Source: Gottschalkiaceae bacterium SANA (GTDB lineage Bacteria; Bacillota; Clostridia; Tissierellales; GPF-1). From it: DNA of 64,000 nt. How positions within the stretch are numbered: position 1 is the first letter of the stretch; each line of letters opens with the position of its first letter. The position numbers were made by a program, and so were the translations under genes. The notes beneath the pieces were generated by a model that was not told the DNA's origin, made no database searches, and was given only the letters and a program-made list of their open reading frames with translations. Below, piece by piece: positions 35,469 to 44,719 of this stretch. Where the stretch lies: contig AP028876.1 of assembly GCA_036323355.1 (NCBI GenBank), positions 248,001 to 312,000 on the forward strand, read 5' to 3'.

Positions 35469-36345
35469 ATTTCTTTAGCAACGATTCGATTTCCTTTTTC
35501 TGTTCTTTGTGAGGCAAATTGCACTGCGTCATACCTAAATGAACGCTAGGTTTTGTTTTGCCATGGTAGTCACTGCCAAAAGTAACCATCAGGTTATATT
35601 TTCTAGCAAGGGTATAGAGGGCTAAAATTTCTTGTGGAGAGTGATAAGAGGAAAAGACTTCAAGTCCTTCAGCGCCTAGTTGGATCAACTCCTCTAGATT
35701 GGGCTCAATATCAGTAAATGTTTTTTCTGGATGAGCAATAACGGGGATTCCACCTGTTCTTTTCACCAAATCAACAGCATCCTCAAAGGATATAAATTCA
35801 ATGGGCACGTAGCAGGGTTTTCCATTAGAAAAGTAATCCCAATAGAAATTCACATAGGGATTATCACTTCTTGAGCCTCCCGTCATATAGGGGTGTAAAA
35901 GTGGATAGTCTCGGGCATTTTCGCTGTTCAATAGGTACTCTGCAATCTCTTCTGGAATGATGATGTCCTTTCCCTCGAAATTATCTATGGAGAGAGGTAG
36001 ACCCAAGGCTTGTGTTTTTTTCACCCGAAGTGCCGATGCATGACCTTCTTGCCTATATACAGATTCGGTTAATGCCTCGTAGGCAGGATCTGTATGGTCG
36101 ATATTGTAACCTAGGAGATGAACATTGATCCCATGAAAATCACAATCAATTTCAATGGCGGGAATGAGTTCAATACCAGCTTGTTTTGCCAGGGATAAGG
36201 CTTTTGGAATGGCGCCTACACTATTGTGATCGGCTATGGCCATCGTAGAAAGTCCTGCTTCTTTTGCCTGTTGAATGAGCTCTACTTCAGTGAATTCACC
36301 GTCTAGACTATGATGACTATGGATATGAAGATCGATTTGATTCAT
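35467..36345 (-). CDS. PHP-domain metal-dependent phosphoesterase
   Basis: 292 residues. The PHP metal site is visible: DLHIHSHHSLDG at the N-terminus, IADHNSVG, VIAHPEKTF and FGSDYHGKTKP. Such proteins hydrolyse small phosphate esters such as nucleotide 3',5'-bisphosphates or phosphosugars. The start at 36345 forms an ATGA overlap with the MFS gene stop and has GGAGG; the longer frame to 36414 lies in the MFS gene. Third gene of the ROK-MFS-PHP operon. Confidence 0.9.
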   Translation of the reverse strand: MNQIDLHIHSHHSLDGEFTEVELIQQAKEAGLSTMAIADHNSVGAIPKALSLAKQAGIELIPAIEIDCDFHGINVHLLGYNIDHTDPAYEALTESVYRQEGHASALRVKKTQALGLPLSIDNFEGKDIIIPEEIAEYLLNSENARDYPLLHPYMTGGSRSDNPYVNFYWDYFSNGKPCYVPIEFISFEDAVDLVKRTGGIPVIAHPEKTFTDIEPNLEELIQLGAEGLEVFSSYHSPQEILALYTLARKYNLMVTFGSDYHGKTKPSVHLGMTQCNLPHKEQKKEIESLLKK

Positions 36346-37523
36346 GATTGTACCTCCAATTGGATGGTTTGTGCTTGGAGTGCTTCCGTGATGAAGAAGA
36401 TGACAACCAAGCAAGTCGTTAAGAAATAGGGCAATATGGCTAGACTTGTTGCCTTGACGACGAGACCAAGGGCTGGCGGCAAGATTGCGCTACCCAGATA
36501 TCCGGCAGCCATTTGATAACCAATAATGGATTGTGACCGTTGAGCGCCGAATCGTTTGGGGGTTTCATGGAGCATGGCTGGAAAAATAGGAGACAGTCCC
36601 AGTCCAATAAGTACCATGGCACCTGCTAATAAAAAGTTCGGAATGGGAAAGGCGAGTAGAATAGTTCCAGATAAAGCGATCAGAACGCCAAAACGAATCA
36701 TTTGTGAATTCGAAAGTCGAAAGGAGGCGAATCCGGAAATAAATCGCCCAAGCGTGATGCCTCCATAGTAGGCGGAAACCCAGCCTGCTGCTTGATGAAT
36801 GGAAAATCCGCGAATTTGAGTCAAATAGCTGCTACCCCAAAGTCCGACTGATACTTCAACTGCACAGTACAGTAAGAATGTAAGCAAGGCGAATGAAAGG
36901 CCGGGAGTGGATCGAATCGTCTTTGACGAAGGTGTGTCTGTGCCGCTTGTGACGGGTTGAGCTTGTTCTTTTTGGTGCCGACGCCATAAGGGTAGACTGA
37001 TCAGTAAAAGCAGGGACAGTCCTAATTGAAGGACTCCGATCTGCCAATAACCATCGCGCCATGATCCGGTTTGCTGAAGGACATTTGCCATTACAAGGGG
37101 ACCTAGGGTTGCACCCACGCCCCAAAAAGAGTGAAGCCAATTCATATGATGCGCCTGAAAATGAAGGGCTACATAATTGTTAAGGGCTGCATCCACGGAT
37201 CCGCCGCCAAAGCCAAGGGGGATCGCAAGCAGAAGTAACCACCCGAAGGAGAAACTCTGAGAAATGCCAAGGAGCGCTATACTTGTTGTGAAGCAGCTGA
37301 AAAGGGTGATCTTCCCGGTGCCAAATTTTCGAATGAGAATACCACTAAACAAACTTGAAAGAATGGTACTGCCTGTAAGAAGAATGGCAGCAAGACCAAG
37401 AGCATCAAGGGGAAGATTCCAATCACCCTGCATGGCAGGCCATGCGACACCCAGCAAGGCGTCGGGTAAGCCGAGGCTGATAAAGGCTAAATAAATGATG
37501 AACAATAAAAGAATGGTAATCAA
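36342..37523 (-). CDS. MFS transporter (FucP/GlcP-like)
   Basis: 393 residues, 12 TM segments. LPDALLGVAWPAMQGDW at the N-terminus and GFGGGSVDAALNNYVALHF fit sugar permeases of the fucose/glucose type. It starts with TTG at 37523 (AAGGAG upstream) 18 nt after the ROK regulator and overlaps the PHP gene by 4 nt. A sugar substrate is likely but unnamed. Confidence 0.87.
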   Translation of the reverse strand: MITILLLFIIYLAFISLGLPDALLGVAWPAMQGDWNLPLDALGLAAILLTGSTILSSLFSGILIRKFGTGKITLFSCFTTSIALLGISQSFSFGWLLLLAIPLGFGGGSVDAALNNYVALHFQAHHMNWLHSFWGVGATLGPLVMANVLQQTGSWRDGYWQIGVLQLGLSLLLLISLPLWRRHQKEQAQPVTSGTDTPSSKTIRSTPGLSFALLTFLLYCAVEVSVGLWGSSYLTQIRGFSIHQAAGWVSAYYGGITLGRFISGFASFRLSNSQMIRFGVLIALSGTILLAFPIPNFLLAGAMVLIGLGLSPIFPAMLHETPKRFGAQRSQSIIGYQMAAGYLGSAILPPALGLVVKATSLAILPYFLTTCLVVIFFITEALQAQTIQLEVQS

Positions 37524-37541
37524 AGTAGACTCCTTAATTGG

Positions 37542-38570
37542 TTATATGCGTTCAATAATCTTGATACTGCAGGATAGTTTATCCAACGCAAGCATGGTCA
37601 GTCCATAGAGGTAGTTCTCATGAATATCGGTTTCAAAAACAAGGGCAGGACGATGACTAGCATCAACGGATTTTCGAAGTTTAAATTGGATTTGTTCTTT
37701 CATCTCTGGTGTAAATCCAAGACCTGATAGAATAATGGTGGTGGGATTAATAATACAATTGATAGATTGTAGGGTTCGATCGACAAAGTTTGAAAACTGA
37801 TCAAGGTCTTTTTGCAATTGGCCTTGCTCCTTGAATGGGATACCCAAAGGAAGAAAGGAAATTTCTCCAGCAAAATGTTGCGCCCCATGTAGAATTTGAC
37901 CATGAACAATGAGACCGGATCCGGCGTTTCCGAGTTTTGGATAATAGAGATAGGCGATATGTTCTTTCGTTGATAAATTATTCCGCTTGTGATAGCCCAT
38001 AGCTGTGGCATTCACGTCATTTTCTGCGATGACTTGAATGGGATATCGCTCTTCTAGAAGTTCTATGATTGGAGTATTCGCCAGCTGCGGAAAGTCGCAA
38101 TGGCCTACACTTCCATAGTGTATGATGGCGGGTAAACCCAAACTGACAACCTTGATATTTGGATAATTTTCCAGAAGCATGGAGATTGCTGCTTGAATTT
38201 CTCTGATGCTAATGTCATCGAAGTTTAGGGTTGTTTCAAAGATGGGCACGCCAAGTAAATTGGAAACTGAGCAGGACAAGGTGACCTGATTCTCTTCTTT
38301 TCGTGCGTAAATGCAAGCAACCGACGAGTAGTTTTCATTAAACATGTAGAGCTTTGCGGGCCGTCCGCCAGTGGATTCGTTGAGGGAAATTTCCATGACT
38401 TCTTGGCTTTCAAGCAGATCTTTTAAAATGTTCCCACAGGTGGATACACTTAAACCTGATTGCTTGGCGAGATCGGGTTTCGTGCAGTATTTTTCTCGTT
38501 TGAGTACCGATTTAAGTAATTCAGTATTCAGTTGTTTGACTTGCATGGAGTTGATTGGGTTGTGCTTCAT
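37542..38570 (-). CDS. ROK-family transcriptional regulator
   Basis: 342 residues. The N-terminal winged HTH has TKPDLAKQSGLSVSTCGNILKDLLE; the ROK part has VSLGLPAIIHYGSVGH and ENDVNATAMGY. The ATP loop is degenerate and the CxCGxxGC zinc motif is missing, so kinase activity is doubtful and the protein is probably a sugar-sensing repressor of the operon. ATG 38570 was chosen over TTG 38591. Confidence 0.89.
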   Translation of the reverse strand: MKHNPINSMQVKQLNTELLKSVLKREKYCTKPDLAKQSGLSVSTCGNILKDLLESQEVMEISLNESTGGRPAKLYMFNENYSSVACIYARKEENQVTLSCSVSNLLGVPIFETTLNFDDISIREIQAAISMLLENYPNIKVVSLGLPAIIHYGSVGHCDFPQLANTPIIELLEERYPIQVIAENDVNATAMGYHKRNNLSTKEHIAYLYYPKLGNAGSGLIVHGQILHGAQHFAGEISFLPLGIPFKEQGQLQKDLDQFSNFVDRTLQSINCIINPTTIILSGLGFTPEMKEQIQFKLRKSVDASHRPALVFETDIHENYLYGLTMLALDKLSCSIKIIERI

Positions 38571-38695
38571 GGCTTTACCTACTTTCGTCAATGGTTATCG
38601 TAAGTCCTATTTTAACTGTAAAGTGAAAACTTGTCAAATGAGATTATGCAAGTCATCAATCCACCGGTTGAAGGTTTGCATGTATAGCGTAAAAA

Positions 38696-38722
38696 AAGCC
38701 GAACGAATTCGTTCGGCTTGCT
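38696..38722 (-). terminator. Terminator of the glutaminase gene (perfect palindrome)
   Basis: AAGCCGAACGAA joined to its exact reverse complement TTCGTTCGGCTT, with seven A residues on the plus strand that give a T-run on the minus strand. Confidence 0.9.
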
Positions 38723-39640
38723 TTATTGAAAAATACTCAAATTAAGTTCTTCTGATAGTTGTGAGAGAAGTTTGACGCCGGCAGCGCTATTGCCTTTTTC
38801 ATCAAGAGCAGGCCCTAGGGTGCCAATGCCGTATCGTCCGGGTACGACGGAAAGAATGCCACCACCCACCCCGCTTTTGGAAGGAATACCAACGGTTAGC
38901 GCAAATTGTCCAGAAGAATCGTACATGCCACAGGTAGTCATAATGGACTTTGTCATTTTCGCAGTTTTCTCTGAGAATAAACGCTCGCCGGTTTCTGCAA
39001 TCACGCCGTTATTGGCAAGGACCTGGGCAATGCGGGCTAAATCCTTGACGTGAACCTCTAATGAACACATCTGAAAGTAGGTGTCCAAAACGATTTCAAC
39101 GGAGGCATCAAAGGAATGCACACCTTTTTGAAAATACGCCAGTGCTCGGTTGATGTCCCCGGTTCGCTTCTCTGATGCATATACATCTTGATTAACGTGA
39201 ATCGAGTCGTTTCGTGCCAGCTTTCTTAAAAATCCAGATAACTTTCGGAATGTGCCCTTCCCTTCATGTTCGGCAACATATGCGATGGTTGCAATTGCGC
39301 CAGCATTGATCAAGGGGTTGAGAGGCTTTCCATGATTTCGTGTTTCCAATTTAATTATGGAGTTAAAGGCATCGGCGGTTTGTTCCATACCAATCCTTGT
39401 GAAGATGTTTTCTCCATAGTATTCCAAGGCATATAGAAGTGTAATTACTTTTGAGACACTTTGAATGGTAAATGAGGTCTTGAAATCACCCGCTTGAGTA
39501 CAATTCCCGGTGTGATCACAAATGCAAATTGCCAGGGTGCTTGGATTGGCTTTAGCCAATTCGGGAATGTAATTGGCAAGAGTACCGTCTTTGGTATGGG
39601 AGCGGTTTGCTTCCACAATACGAGATAAAGTTTCTTTCAT
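38723..39640 (-). CDS. glsA: Glutaminase
   Basis: 305 residues, the normal length of serine-type glutaminases. Family landmarks are GTLANYIPELAKANP, the FTIQSVSKVITLLYAL stretch with the catalytic S-x-x-K, KPLNPLINAGAIAT, and SGVGGGILSVVPGRYGIGTLGPALDEKGNS. It hydrolyses glutamine to glutamate and ammonia. AGGAGG precedes the ATG. Single-gene unit. Confidence 0.96.
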   Translation of the reverse strand: MKETLSRIVEANRSHTKDGTLANYIPELAKANPSTLAICICDHTGNCTQAGDFKTSFTIQSVSKVITLLYALEYYGENIFTRIGMEQTADAFNSIIKLETRNHGKPLNPLINAGAIATIAYVAEHEGKGTFRKLSGFLRKLARNDSIHVNQDVYASEKRTGDINRALAYFQKGVHSFDASVEIVLDTYFQMCSLEVHVKDLARIAQVLANNGVIAETGERLFSEKTAKMTKSIMTTCGMYDSSGQFALTVGIPSKSGVGGGILSVVPGRYGIGTLGPALDEKGNSAAGVKLLSQLSEELNLSIFQ

Positions 39641-39729
39641 GTCCAGCCTCCTGAAAAGGTTTTCTTAATCTGATTATATGAGTTGAATTAGAAGAGAGCA
39701 AGTTGTTTTTATAGAATTAGAAATATTAG

Positions 39730-39764
39730 TTGTATCATTTAAAGATATATCATATAATGATATA
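39730..39764 (+). promoter_or_regulatory. Promoter with overlapping palindromic operator (PadR autoregulation)
   Basis: TTGTAT (39730-39735), 17-nt spacer, TATAAT (39753-39758). A perfect inverted repeat TATATCAT (39746-39753) / ATGATATA (39757-39764) covers the -10. It lies directly before the PadR gene, so self-repression is likely. The 5' untranslated region would be very short. Confidence 0.75.
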
Positions 39765-39777
39765 AAGGGGTGATGAA

Positions 39778-40104
39778 ATGGCAAGAGGAAAATCCTTGGA
39801 CGACAACCAGTTAACAGATTCTATGTATTATATATTACTGAGTTTAATTGAGCCTTTGCATGGATATGGGATCAAGCAGAAAATTTCTGATCTTTCAGCT
39901 GGAAAAATTGAAATTGGTCCAGCGAGTTTATATACGATATTAAAGAAATTAGTTACACGGGATTTAATTGTATTGTTGGACGACCTTGAAAATCGAAAAA
40001 AAACCTATCAGATTTCAGATAGTGGGAAGGCTTTGCTGAAACAGGATATTGAGCGCCGCATTCAAATGGCGGAAATTGGGAAAAGTATTTTGAATGACTT
40101 GTAA
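39778..40104 (+). CDS. PadR-family transcriptional regulator
   Basis: 108 residues with a winged HTH: MYYILLSLIEPLHGYGIKQKI and the ASLYTILKKLVTRDLIVLLD wing region. It probably represses its operon, which also encodes a DUF2812 membrane protein and a methyltransferase. GGGGTG is the RBS. Confidence 0.92.
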   Translation: MARGKSLDDNQLTDSMYYILLSLIEPLHGYGIKQKISDLSAGKIEIGPASLYTILKKLVTRDLIVLLDDLENRKKTYQISDSGKALLKQDIERRIQMAEIGKSILNDL

Positions 40105-40117
40105 GGGAGAGCGAAAA

Positions 40118-40672
40118 ATGAAAGAAAATGTACGTTATTTATGGAATTGGGGATTGGCCTTTGATGAAAAACGGCTCTTAAATCGATTAGAAGACCTTGC
40201 AGAGCAAGGTTGGCTGCTAGATGGCATGTCAACTCTGCGTTATCGCTTACGCAAGGGAGAACCGCAAGCTTTGCATTTTTCGATGGATTACAGGAAACTG
40301 AAAGCCGAGGAAGAGGCGGAGTATTTTGCAGTCTTTGCTCAAGCAGGATGGGATCATGTCTGCAGTTTGCAAGGCATTCATTTTTTCTGCGCAAACCGGG
40401 ACGCAGTTGCCATACATACGGATCGAGTAACGGAAATGGAAAAATACAGTGACTATTTAAAAAGTAGTTCTAGAACGATGGTGATTTCAGCGGTTTGCTT
40501 TGTTCTTTTTTTCATGCTAGGCGAGATCAAGGCATTGTCTTTTTTAGGACGTGGTGAGAACTGGGCGATCGTAATTGCATTGGCAGCTTCAGCAGCGATT
40601 TTTGTACCGTCGTTAATGATGGTATTTGCATATAAAAGTTACATGCGCAAGATTGAAGCGGAGAAAAATTGA
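40118..40672 (+). CDS. DUF2812 membrane protein
   Basis: 184 residues: an N-terminal soluble part (NWGLAFDEKRLLNRLEDLAEQGWLLDG) followed by two TM helices from about residue 122. DUF2812 genes commonly follow PadR regulators, as here (13 nt gap). Function unknown; it may be a co-regulator or membrane partner. The ATG at 40118 has GGGAGAG. Confidence 0.86.
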   Translation: MKENVRYLWNWGLAFDEKRLLNRLEDLAEQGWLLDGMSTLRYRLRKGEPQALHFSMDYRKLKAEEEAEYFAVFAQAGWDHVCSLQGIHFFCANRDAVAIHTDRVTEMEKYSDYLKSSSRTMVISAVCFVLFFMLGEIKALSFLGRGENWAIVIALAASAAIFVPSLMMVFAYKSYMRKIEAEKN

Positions 40673-41505
40673 TGATTGATCAAATTTTACAGTGTATGGC
40701 AATGGCGCAATCGGAACCGGAAATTCAGCGAATTCAAACGAGACATCGCATTCGCTTAGCGGAGATTTGGGGAATTGAAGAGGGGGACCGCATTCTAGAG
40801 ATTGGTTGCGGACAAGGCGATACAACTGCAGTGCTTGCTTATCTAGTTGGAGAATCGGGTTTTGTTCATGGTATTGACCTTGCTGACCCCGATTATGGAA
40901 GTCCTGTTTCTGTGGGTGAGTCGGCAAAGTTTTTAATGAAATCATCTTTGGGTTCGAGAATCCAGATGGATTTCAACTTTGATTTTCTTCAAGAAGAAGC
41001 ACCATTAGAAGCGGAAGGGTATGACCTTGTTGTTCTTTCTCATGCTTCCTGGTATCTGAAATCTCAGGATCAATTACTTGAAATTCTTAAAAAGGCGAGG
41101 AGAATTGCGGATCGAATTTGTTTTGCAGAAGCGGATCTTCGGATTGATCGATTGGACCAGGTGCCACATATGCTGGCGGTATTAATTCAGGCACAGGTGG
41201 AAGTTTTCAAGACAAACAGCAGGTCAAATATTCGAACCTTGGTTGGACATGAAGATACCATTCAATTGTTGGAGCGTGCCGGTTGGCATATTGTTGAGGA
41301 AGATCGAATAGAAGAACCTGACTTGCAGGATGGAGAGTGGGAGATTCAATATACCCTTCATGAAGTGATGCAGGAAGTGACCTGTATGGAAGGTCTACCT
41401 GAAAAATGGGGAGATTTGATGCGATCCATGGGGGAATTGCTAGGGAATTTTGAAGGCAAGGAGATGGCTGCACCCTTGGGAAGTTTTATAATAATTGGGG
41501 AATAG
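40672..41505 (+). CDS. SAM-dependent methyltransferase
   Basis: 277 residues of class I fold: motif I DRILEIGCGQGDTTAVLAYLVG, then a VHGIDLADPDY loop and DLVVLSHASWYL. The start overlaps the DUF2812 stop as TGATG at 40670-40674, so it belongs to the PadR operon. Substrate unknown. Confidence 0.88.
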   Translation: MIDQILQCMAMAQSEPEIQRIQTRHRIRLAEIWGIEEGDRILEIGCGQGDTTAVLAYLVGESGFVHGIDLADPDYGSPVSVGESAKFLMKSSLGSRIQMDFNFDFLQEEAPLEAEGYDLVVLSHASWYLKSQDQLLEILKKARRIADRICFAEADLRIDRLDQVPHMLAVLIQAQVEVFKTNSRSNIRTLVGHEDTIQLLERAGWHIVEEDRIEEPDLQDGEWEIQYTLHEVMQEVTCMEGLPEKWGDLMRSMGELLGNFEGKEMAAPLGSFIIIGE

Positions 41506-41524
41506 TTAGAAATAGGCATAAGGA

Positions 41525-41575
41525 AAAAGGGTTGTACCCGATGATTGAATTCATCTGGTACAACCCTTTTATTAT
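41525..41575. terminator. Bidirectional terminator between methyltransferase and helicase genes
   Basis: 14-bp perfect stem AAAAGGGTTGTACC (41525-41538) / GGTACAACCCTTTT (41557-41570), with inner GATGA/TCATC pairing. Confidence 0.92.
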
Positions 41576-42711
41576 TCTACTGGATCTATCAGTTGACCGT
41601 GGGACAATTCTTTCACTTCAAATTCGATACCAAATTTTCTTTCAACACCCATCAGGAAGTTGATTTCATGTTCGGCAACCATGGAGATGGCTGTTCCGTG
41701 TTTACCAGCTCTTCCAGTACGTCCAGCACGATGAATGTATTCGTTGACCTCGGCTGGTAAATCTAGATTGATGACATGGGTAAGCTCCGGCAAGTCTAAA
41801 CCCCTTGCAAGCAGATCAGAGGCAATCAATACCGTGGATTTTCCACTCCGAAAAGCATCCAGAGCCGCTTTTCTTTGTACCTTTGTTGCATTACCGAAGA
41901 TGCCTTCTGCTTTAATATGGTGGTGATTGAGTTTATCGACGACTTCTTGGATCAACTCGTTTCGGTTGATAAAAACCAAAGCTTTCTTTGGTTGCACGGC
42001 ATGTAATAATTTACGCAGTGTGTCGATTTTTTTTCTTCTCTCAATAACGAGACAAAAATGTTCGATATTTAAATCGGGCACTTCTGCAGATAAGTCGATC
42101 AGGGTTGGCTCTTTCATTAATGCGATTGCCCGTGCCTGTGTTGTTGGATGCAACGAGGCTGAAAAGGCCAATAGTTGTCGGTCACGTAGGGTGGTTTTGA
42201 TAATCGCTTGAACGGTTTTTAGATTGCTGTCAGCAAGCAATTTATCTGCTTCGTCAATTACGATGGTTTTGACCTGATGAGCTTTGAGTTTCTTCATCTG
42301 AATCAATTCCAAGACACGGCCCGGGGTACCAACGATAATTTGCGGCTTTGCTTTCAAGGCCTCAAGTTGTCGCTTGATATTAACGTTGCCAACAATGGTG
42401 GTGGATCGGATCGGAAGATCAGCGTTCTTTGCAAGCCGTTTGATGACGGCATTAATTTGAACCACCAATTCATGTGTGGGTGCAAGTATCAATGTATGCA
42501 AGTCTTTTGAAGTTTCATCGATTCTAGCAAAGGCAGGCAAAAGATAGGCGAGGGTTTTCCCGCTTCCTGTTGCAGCTGTTGCCAGTAAGTCGAGGTTTTG
42601 AAGGGCAACGGGGATCGCTGCCTTCTGAACCGATGTTGGTTCAGTAATATTTTCTTTATGTAATCCTTCGATGAGGGTTTCTTTGATTTTAAATGCATGA
42701 AATGTTTTCAA
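41572..42711 (-). CDS. DEAD-box RNA helicase (YfmL-like)
   Basis: 379 residues, minimal helicase core without C-terminal extension. Motifs in order: Q motif with PTSVQ, ATGSGKT, PTHELV, GTPGR, DEAD, SAS, ARGLDLP and HRAGRTGRAG. It should remodel RNA, possibly in ribosome assembly or cold adaptation, as known for small DEAD-box proteins of Bacillus. Start is TTG with GGAG upstream; a TTGACA-17-TATGGT promoter precedes it. Confidence 0.93.
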   Translation of the reverse strand: MKTFHAFKIKETLIEGLHKENITEPTSVQKAAIPVALQNLDLLATAATGSGKTLAYLLPAFARIDETSKDLHTLILAPTHELVVQINAVIKRLAKNADLPIRSTTIVGNVNIKRQLEALKAKPQIIVGTPGRVLELIQMKKLKAHQVKTIVIDEADKLLADSNLKTVQAIIKTTLRDRQLLAFSASLHPTTQARAIALMKEPTLIDLSAEVPDLNIEHFCLVIERRKKIDTLRKLLHAVQPKKALVFINRNELIQEVVDKLNHHHIKAEGIFGNATKVQRKAALDAFRSGKSTVLIASDLLARGLDLPELTHVINLDLPAEVNEYIHRAGRTGRAGKHGTAISMVAEHEINFLMGVERKFGIEFEVKELSHGQLIDPVE

Positions 42712-42745
42712 AGCAAGGTTCTCCTTTATAATTTGCCATCATCTA

Positions 42746-42774
42746 ACCATATAAGGTATAGAAGATTTTGTCAA
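42746..42774 (-). promoter_or_regulatory. Promoter of the DEAD-box helicase gene
   Basis: On the minus strand TTGACA (42774-42769), 17-nt spacer, TATGGT (42751-42746). Confidence 0.72.
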
Positions 42775-42935
42775 AGGAAGTTTTTGACTGTTTCGACGAT
42801 TCATAGGATCATGATAAACTAAGCGTGAGGAGTGATGTGTAAGAAATGTGGATGAGTGATAGGGAATCGAAGAATAATGTGGACAATTGATTTGCTGAAA
42901 GTGAATAAGATTTGTAAATTTGAGGAGGCGTATGA

Positions 42936-43490
42936 ATGAGTGAGAAAGAGATTGAATATTGGATTCAACCCGAGCAAGAAGAGAATTATAGTGAGGTGGA
43001 AGCCTTGGTCAAGGAAGCCTTTATGGGCTTGGAGAATGGCAACCCCATGGAGCCCGTCTTGGTAAAAAAATTACGGAAGGGAGACTCCTTTGTGCCAGGC
43101 TTGTCATTGATTGCCCATGACGGGGAGAAAATCCTTGGCCATATTCTTTTGACAAGGATTCGTATTGTTGGGCCGGATAAGGAGATTCTGTCCCTAGCCA
43201 TGGCTCCGGTTTCAGTCTTGCCAGACATGCAAAATCAGGGAATCGGTGGAGAACTGATTCGCGTTTCCATTGAGATGGCGAAGGCAATGGAATACGGATC
43301 AATCATCGTATTGGGTCATCCTGAGTATTATCCGCGCTTTGGTTTTCAATCGACAGAGAAATGGCAAATTCGAGCTTCATTTGAGGTGCCGGCCGAGGCT
43401 TTGATGGGACTGGAGTTGGAAAAGGGAGCCTTAGCGGGGTCTTCCATGGGGATCATTGAGTATCCTGCGGTATTTTTTGAAGAAAAGTAG
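42936..43490 (+). CDS. GNAT-family N-acetyltransferase (YhbS-like)
   Basis: 184 residues. LAMAPVSVLPDMQNQGIGGELIRVSIEMA is the acetyl-CoA loop, and VLGHPEYYPRFGFQ is the typical YhbS segment. GGAGG lies 7 nt before the ATG. The 220 nt upstream hold only the helicase promoter and a TGATAAACT -10-like site. Confidence 0.89.
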   Translation: MSEKEIEYWIQPEQEENYSEVEALVKEAFMGLENGNPMEPVLVKKLRKGDSFVPGLSLIAHDGEKILGHILLTRIRIVGPDKEILSLAMAPVSVLPDMQNQGIGGELIRVSIEMAKAMEYGSIIVLGHPEYYPRFGFQSTEKWQIRASFEVPAEALMGLELEKGALAGSSMGIIEYPAVFFEEK

Positions 43491-43494
43491 TGAG

Positions 43495-44028
43495 CTACCT
43501 TGGATAAATGATCATCATAGTTGGAAACATCCATTGTATGGGTTTGAAGTGGATCAGATGAACGGTTTCCATAAGGGAGAGCATTTTGTCGACAAAGCAA
43601 ACCAGAAAAGATTCCTTGTATCGAGGGAGTCTAGGTTGCATGGGCCACATATGTTTTAAGATAATATCTTTTTCTATTGGAGTCAGAGAAAAGCGTAGTT
43701 GTGCATTCGCAAGGGAAGAGCGTGCATGGGTAAAACCATGAAGTCCCTTGCGATTTTCTTTTTTATGCCAGTCATAGAGGTAAAAATCGTGAAGAAGCCC
43801 ACCTCGAGCAACTGCATGTTTATCTAATTTCCAACGACTCGCTAGGCGATAGCTATAATAGGAAACAGAAAGGCTATGTTGGAAACAGGTGATGGATCCG
43901 TGGTGGATATACAGTTCCATGGATTGCACATCGGGATGATCTAACAGTTCTTGAATCGCGAGCAAATGAGTGGGATCATAGTGATCGTCGATTTTTAATT
44001 TCGCTTTTAAGGTTGTTGATTTTCTCAT
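43495..44028 (-). CDS. HD-domain phosphohydrolase-like protein
   Basis: 177 residues. The HD metal motif is visible as FQHSLSVSYYSY and GGLLHDFYLYDWH, with a later HMWP. The substrate is unknown. The start at 44028 (GGAGG upstream) lies inside the preceding PF06541-like gene, an overlap of 53 nt in another frame, so translation is coupled. Third gene of the TetR-led operon. It converges with the YhbS gene, only 4 nt away. Confidence 0.86.
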   Translation of the reverse strand: MRKSTTLKAKLKIDDHYDPTHLLAIQELLDHPDVQSMELYIHHGSITCFQHSLSVSYYSYRLASRWKLDKHAVARGGLLHDFYLYDWHKKENRKGLHGFTHARSSLANAQLRFSLTPIEKDIILKHMWPMQPRLPRYKESFLVCFVDKMLSLMETVHLIHFKPIQWMFPTMMIIYPR

Positions 44029-44701
44029 CAAAGATCCTCCGAATTTCTCTGTTCTTCACTTGATTATTGAGTTGGCGCAAGGAAGGGAATGCTCTGAAAA
44101 ATCGTTTGTGCTCCATAAGTTTATTGATATAAAAGTCCAAAGGGTACTCGGCATGCTGAAAGATGACGCGACGAAGATCAACGAGATCTGCAATCGTCTT
44201 GCTAGTATCGATAATAAAGTACGCTAGCAAAAGCAGGGTTACTGATTCCCAACTTTGTGGCATGATTTGGGCGGTTAATTGGTTGAATATTGGTTGAATC
44301 GCCTGCATAAAGGCATAAGCGAGAAATCCCCAAAGAACTGAGAATCGCAAACAGATATAGCCATGAAGGTTGAAGGGCTCCTGGCTATAGTCCCACCATT
44401 TTTTTTGAAAGATGTTTTCCAGTACGGACCCAGTTGCGTATTCTAGCAGAGTGACAAGAATGATAGAAAATAGAATTCCTCCTAAAGTCGTTGTTAGTGT
44501 AGAGGATGAAACCTGTTCAAGGCGGATAAATACTTGTTCAACCAGTAATCCGCCGAGTCCATAAATTGGGCAGAATGGTCCTTTGAGAAAACCTCGATTT
44601 ACAAATTCATGTTGTTTTTGTGTAGCGTAAAGTGTTTCCATCATCCAGCCTAAGAAGGCGTAGAAGGCAAATGGGATCGTGATAAGTTGTAATAGAGTCA
44701 T
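43976..44701 (-). CDS. Putative ABC-transporter-type membrane protein (PF06541-like)
   Basis: 241 residues with about six TM helices. FYAFLGWMMETLYATQKQHEFVNRGFLKGPFCPIYGLGGLLV is the hallmark of the PF06541 family, and EYATGSVLENIFQKKWWDYS follows. Function is not known. The gene lies 18 nt after a TetR regulator and overlaps the HD gene. Confidence 0.87.
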   Translation of the reverse strand: MTLLQLITIPFAFYAFLGWMMETLYATQKQHEFVNRGFLKGPFCPIYGLGGLLVEQVFIRLEQVSSSTLTTTLGGILFSIILVTLLEYATGSVLENIFQKKWWDYSQEPFNLHGYICLRFSVLWGFLAYAFMQAIQPIFNQLTAQIMPQSWESVTLLLLAYFIIDTSKTIADLVDLRRVIFQHAEYPLDFYINKLMEHKRFFRAFPSLRQLNNQVKNREIRRIFDEKINNLKSEIKNRRSL

Positions 44702-44719
44702 GTTGATATCCTTTCAATA

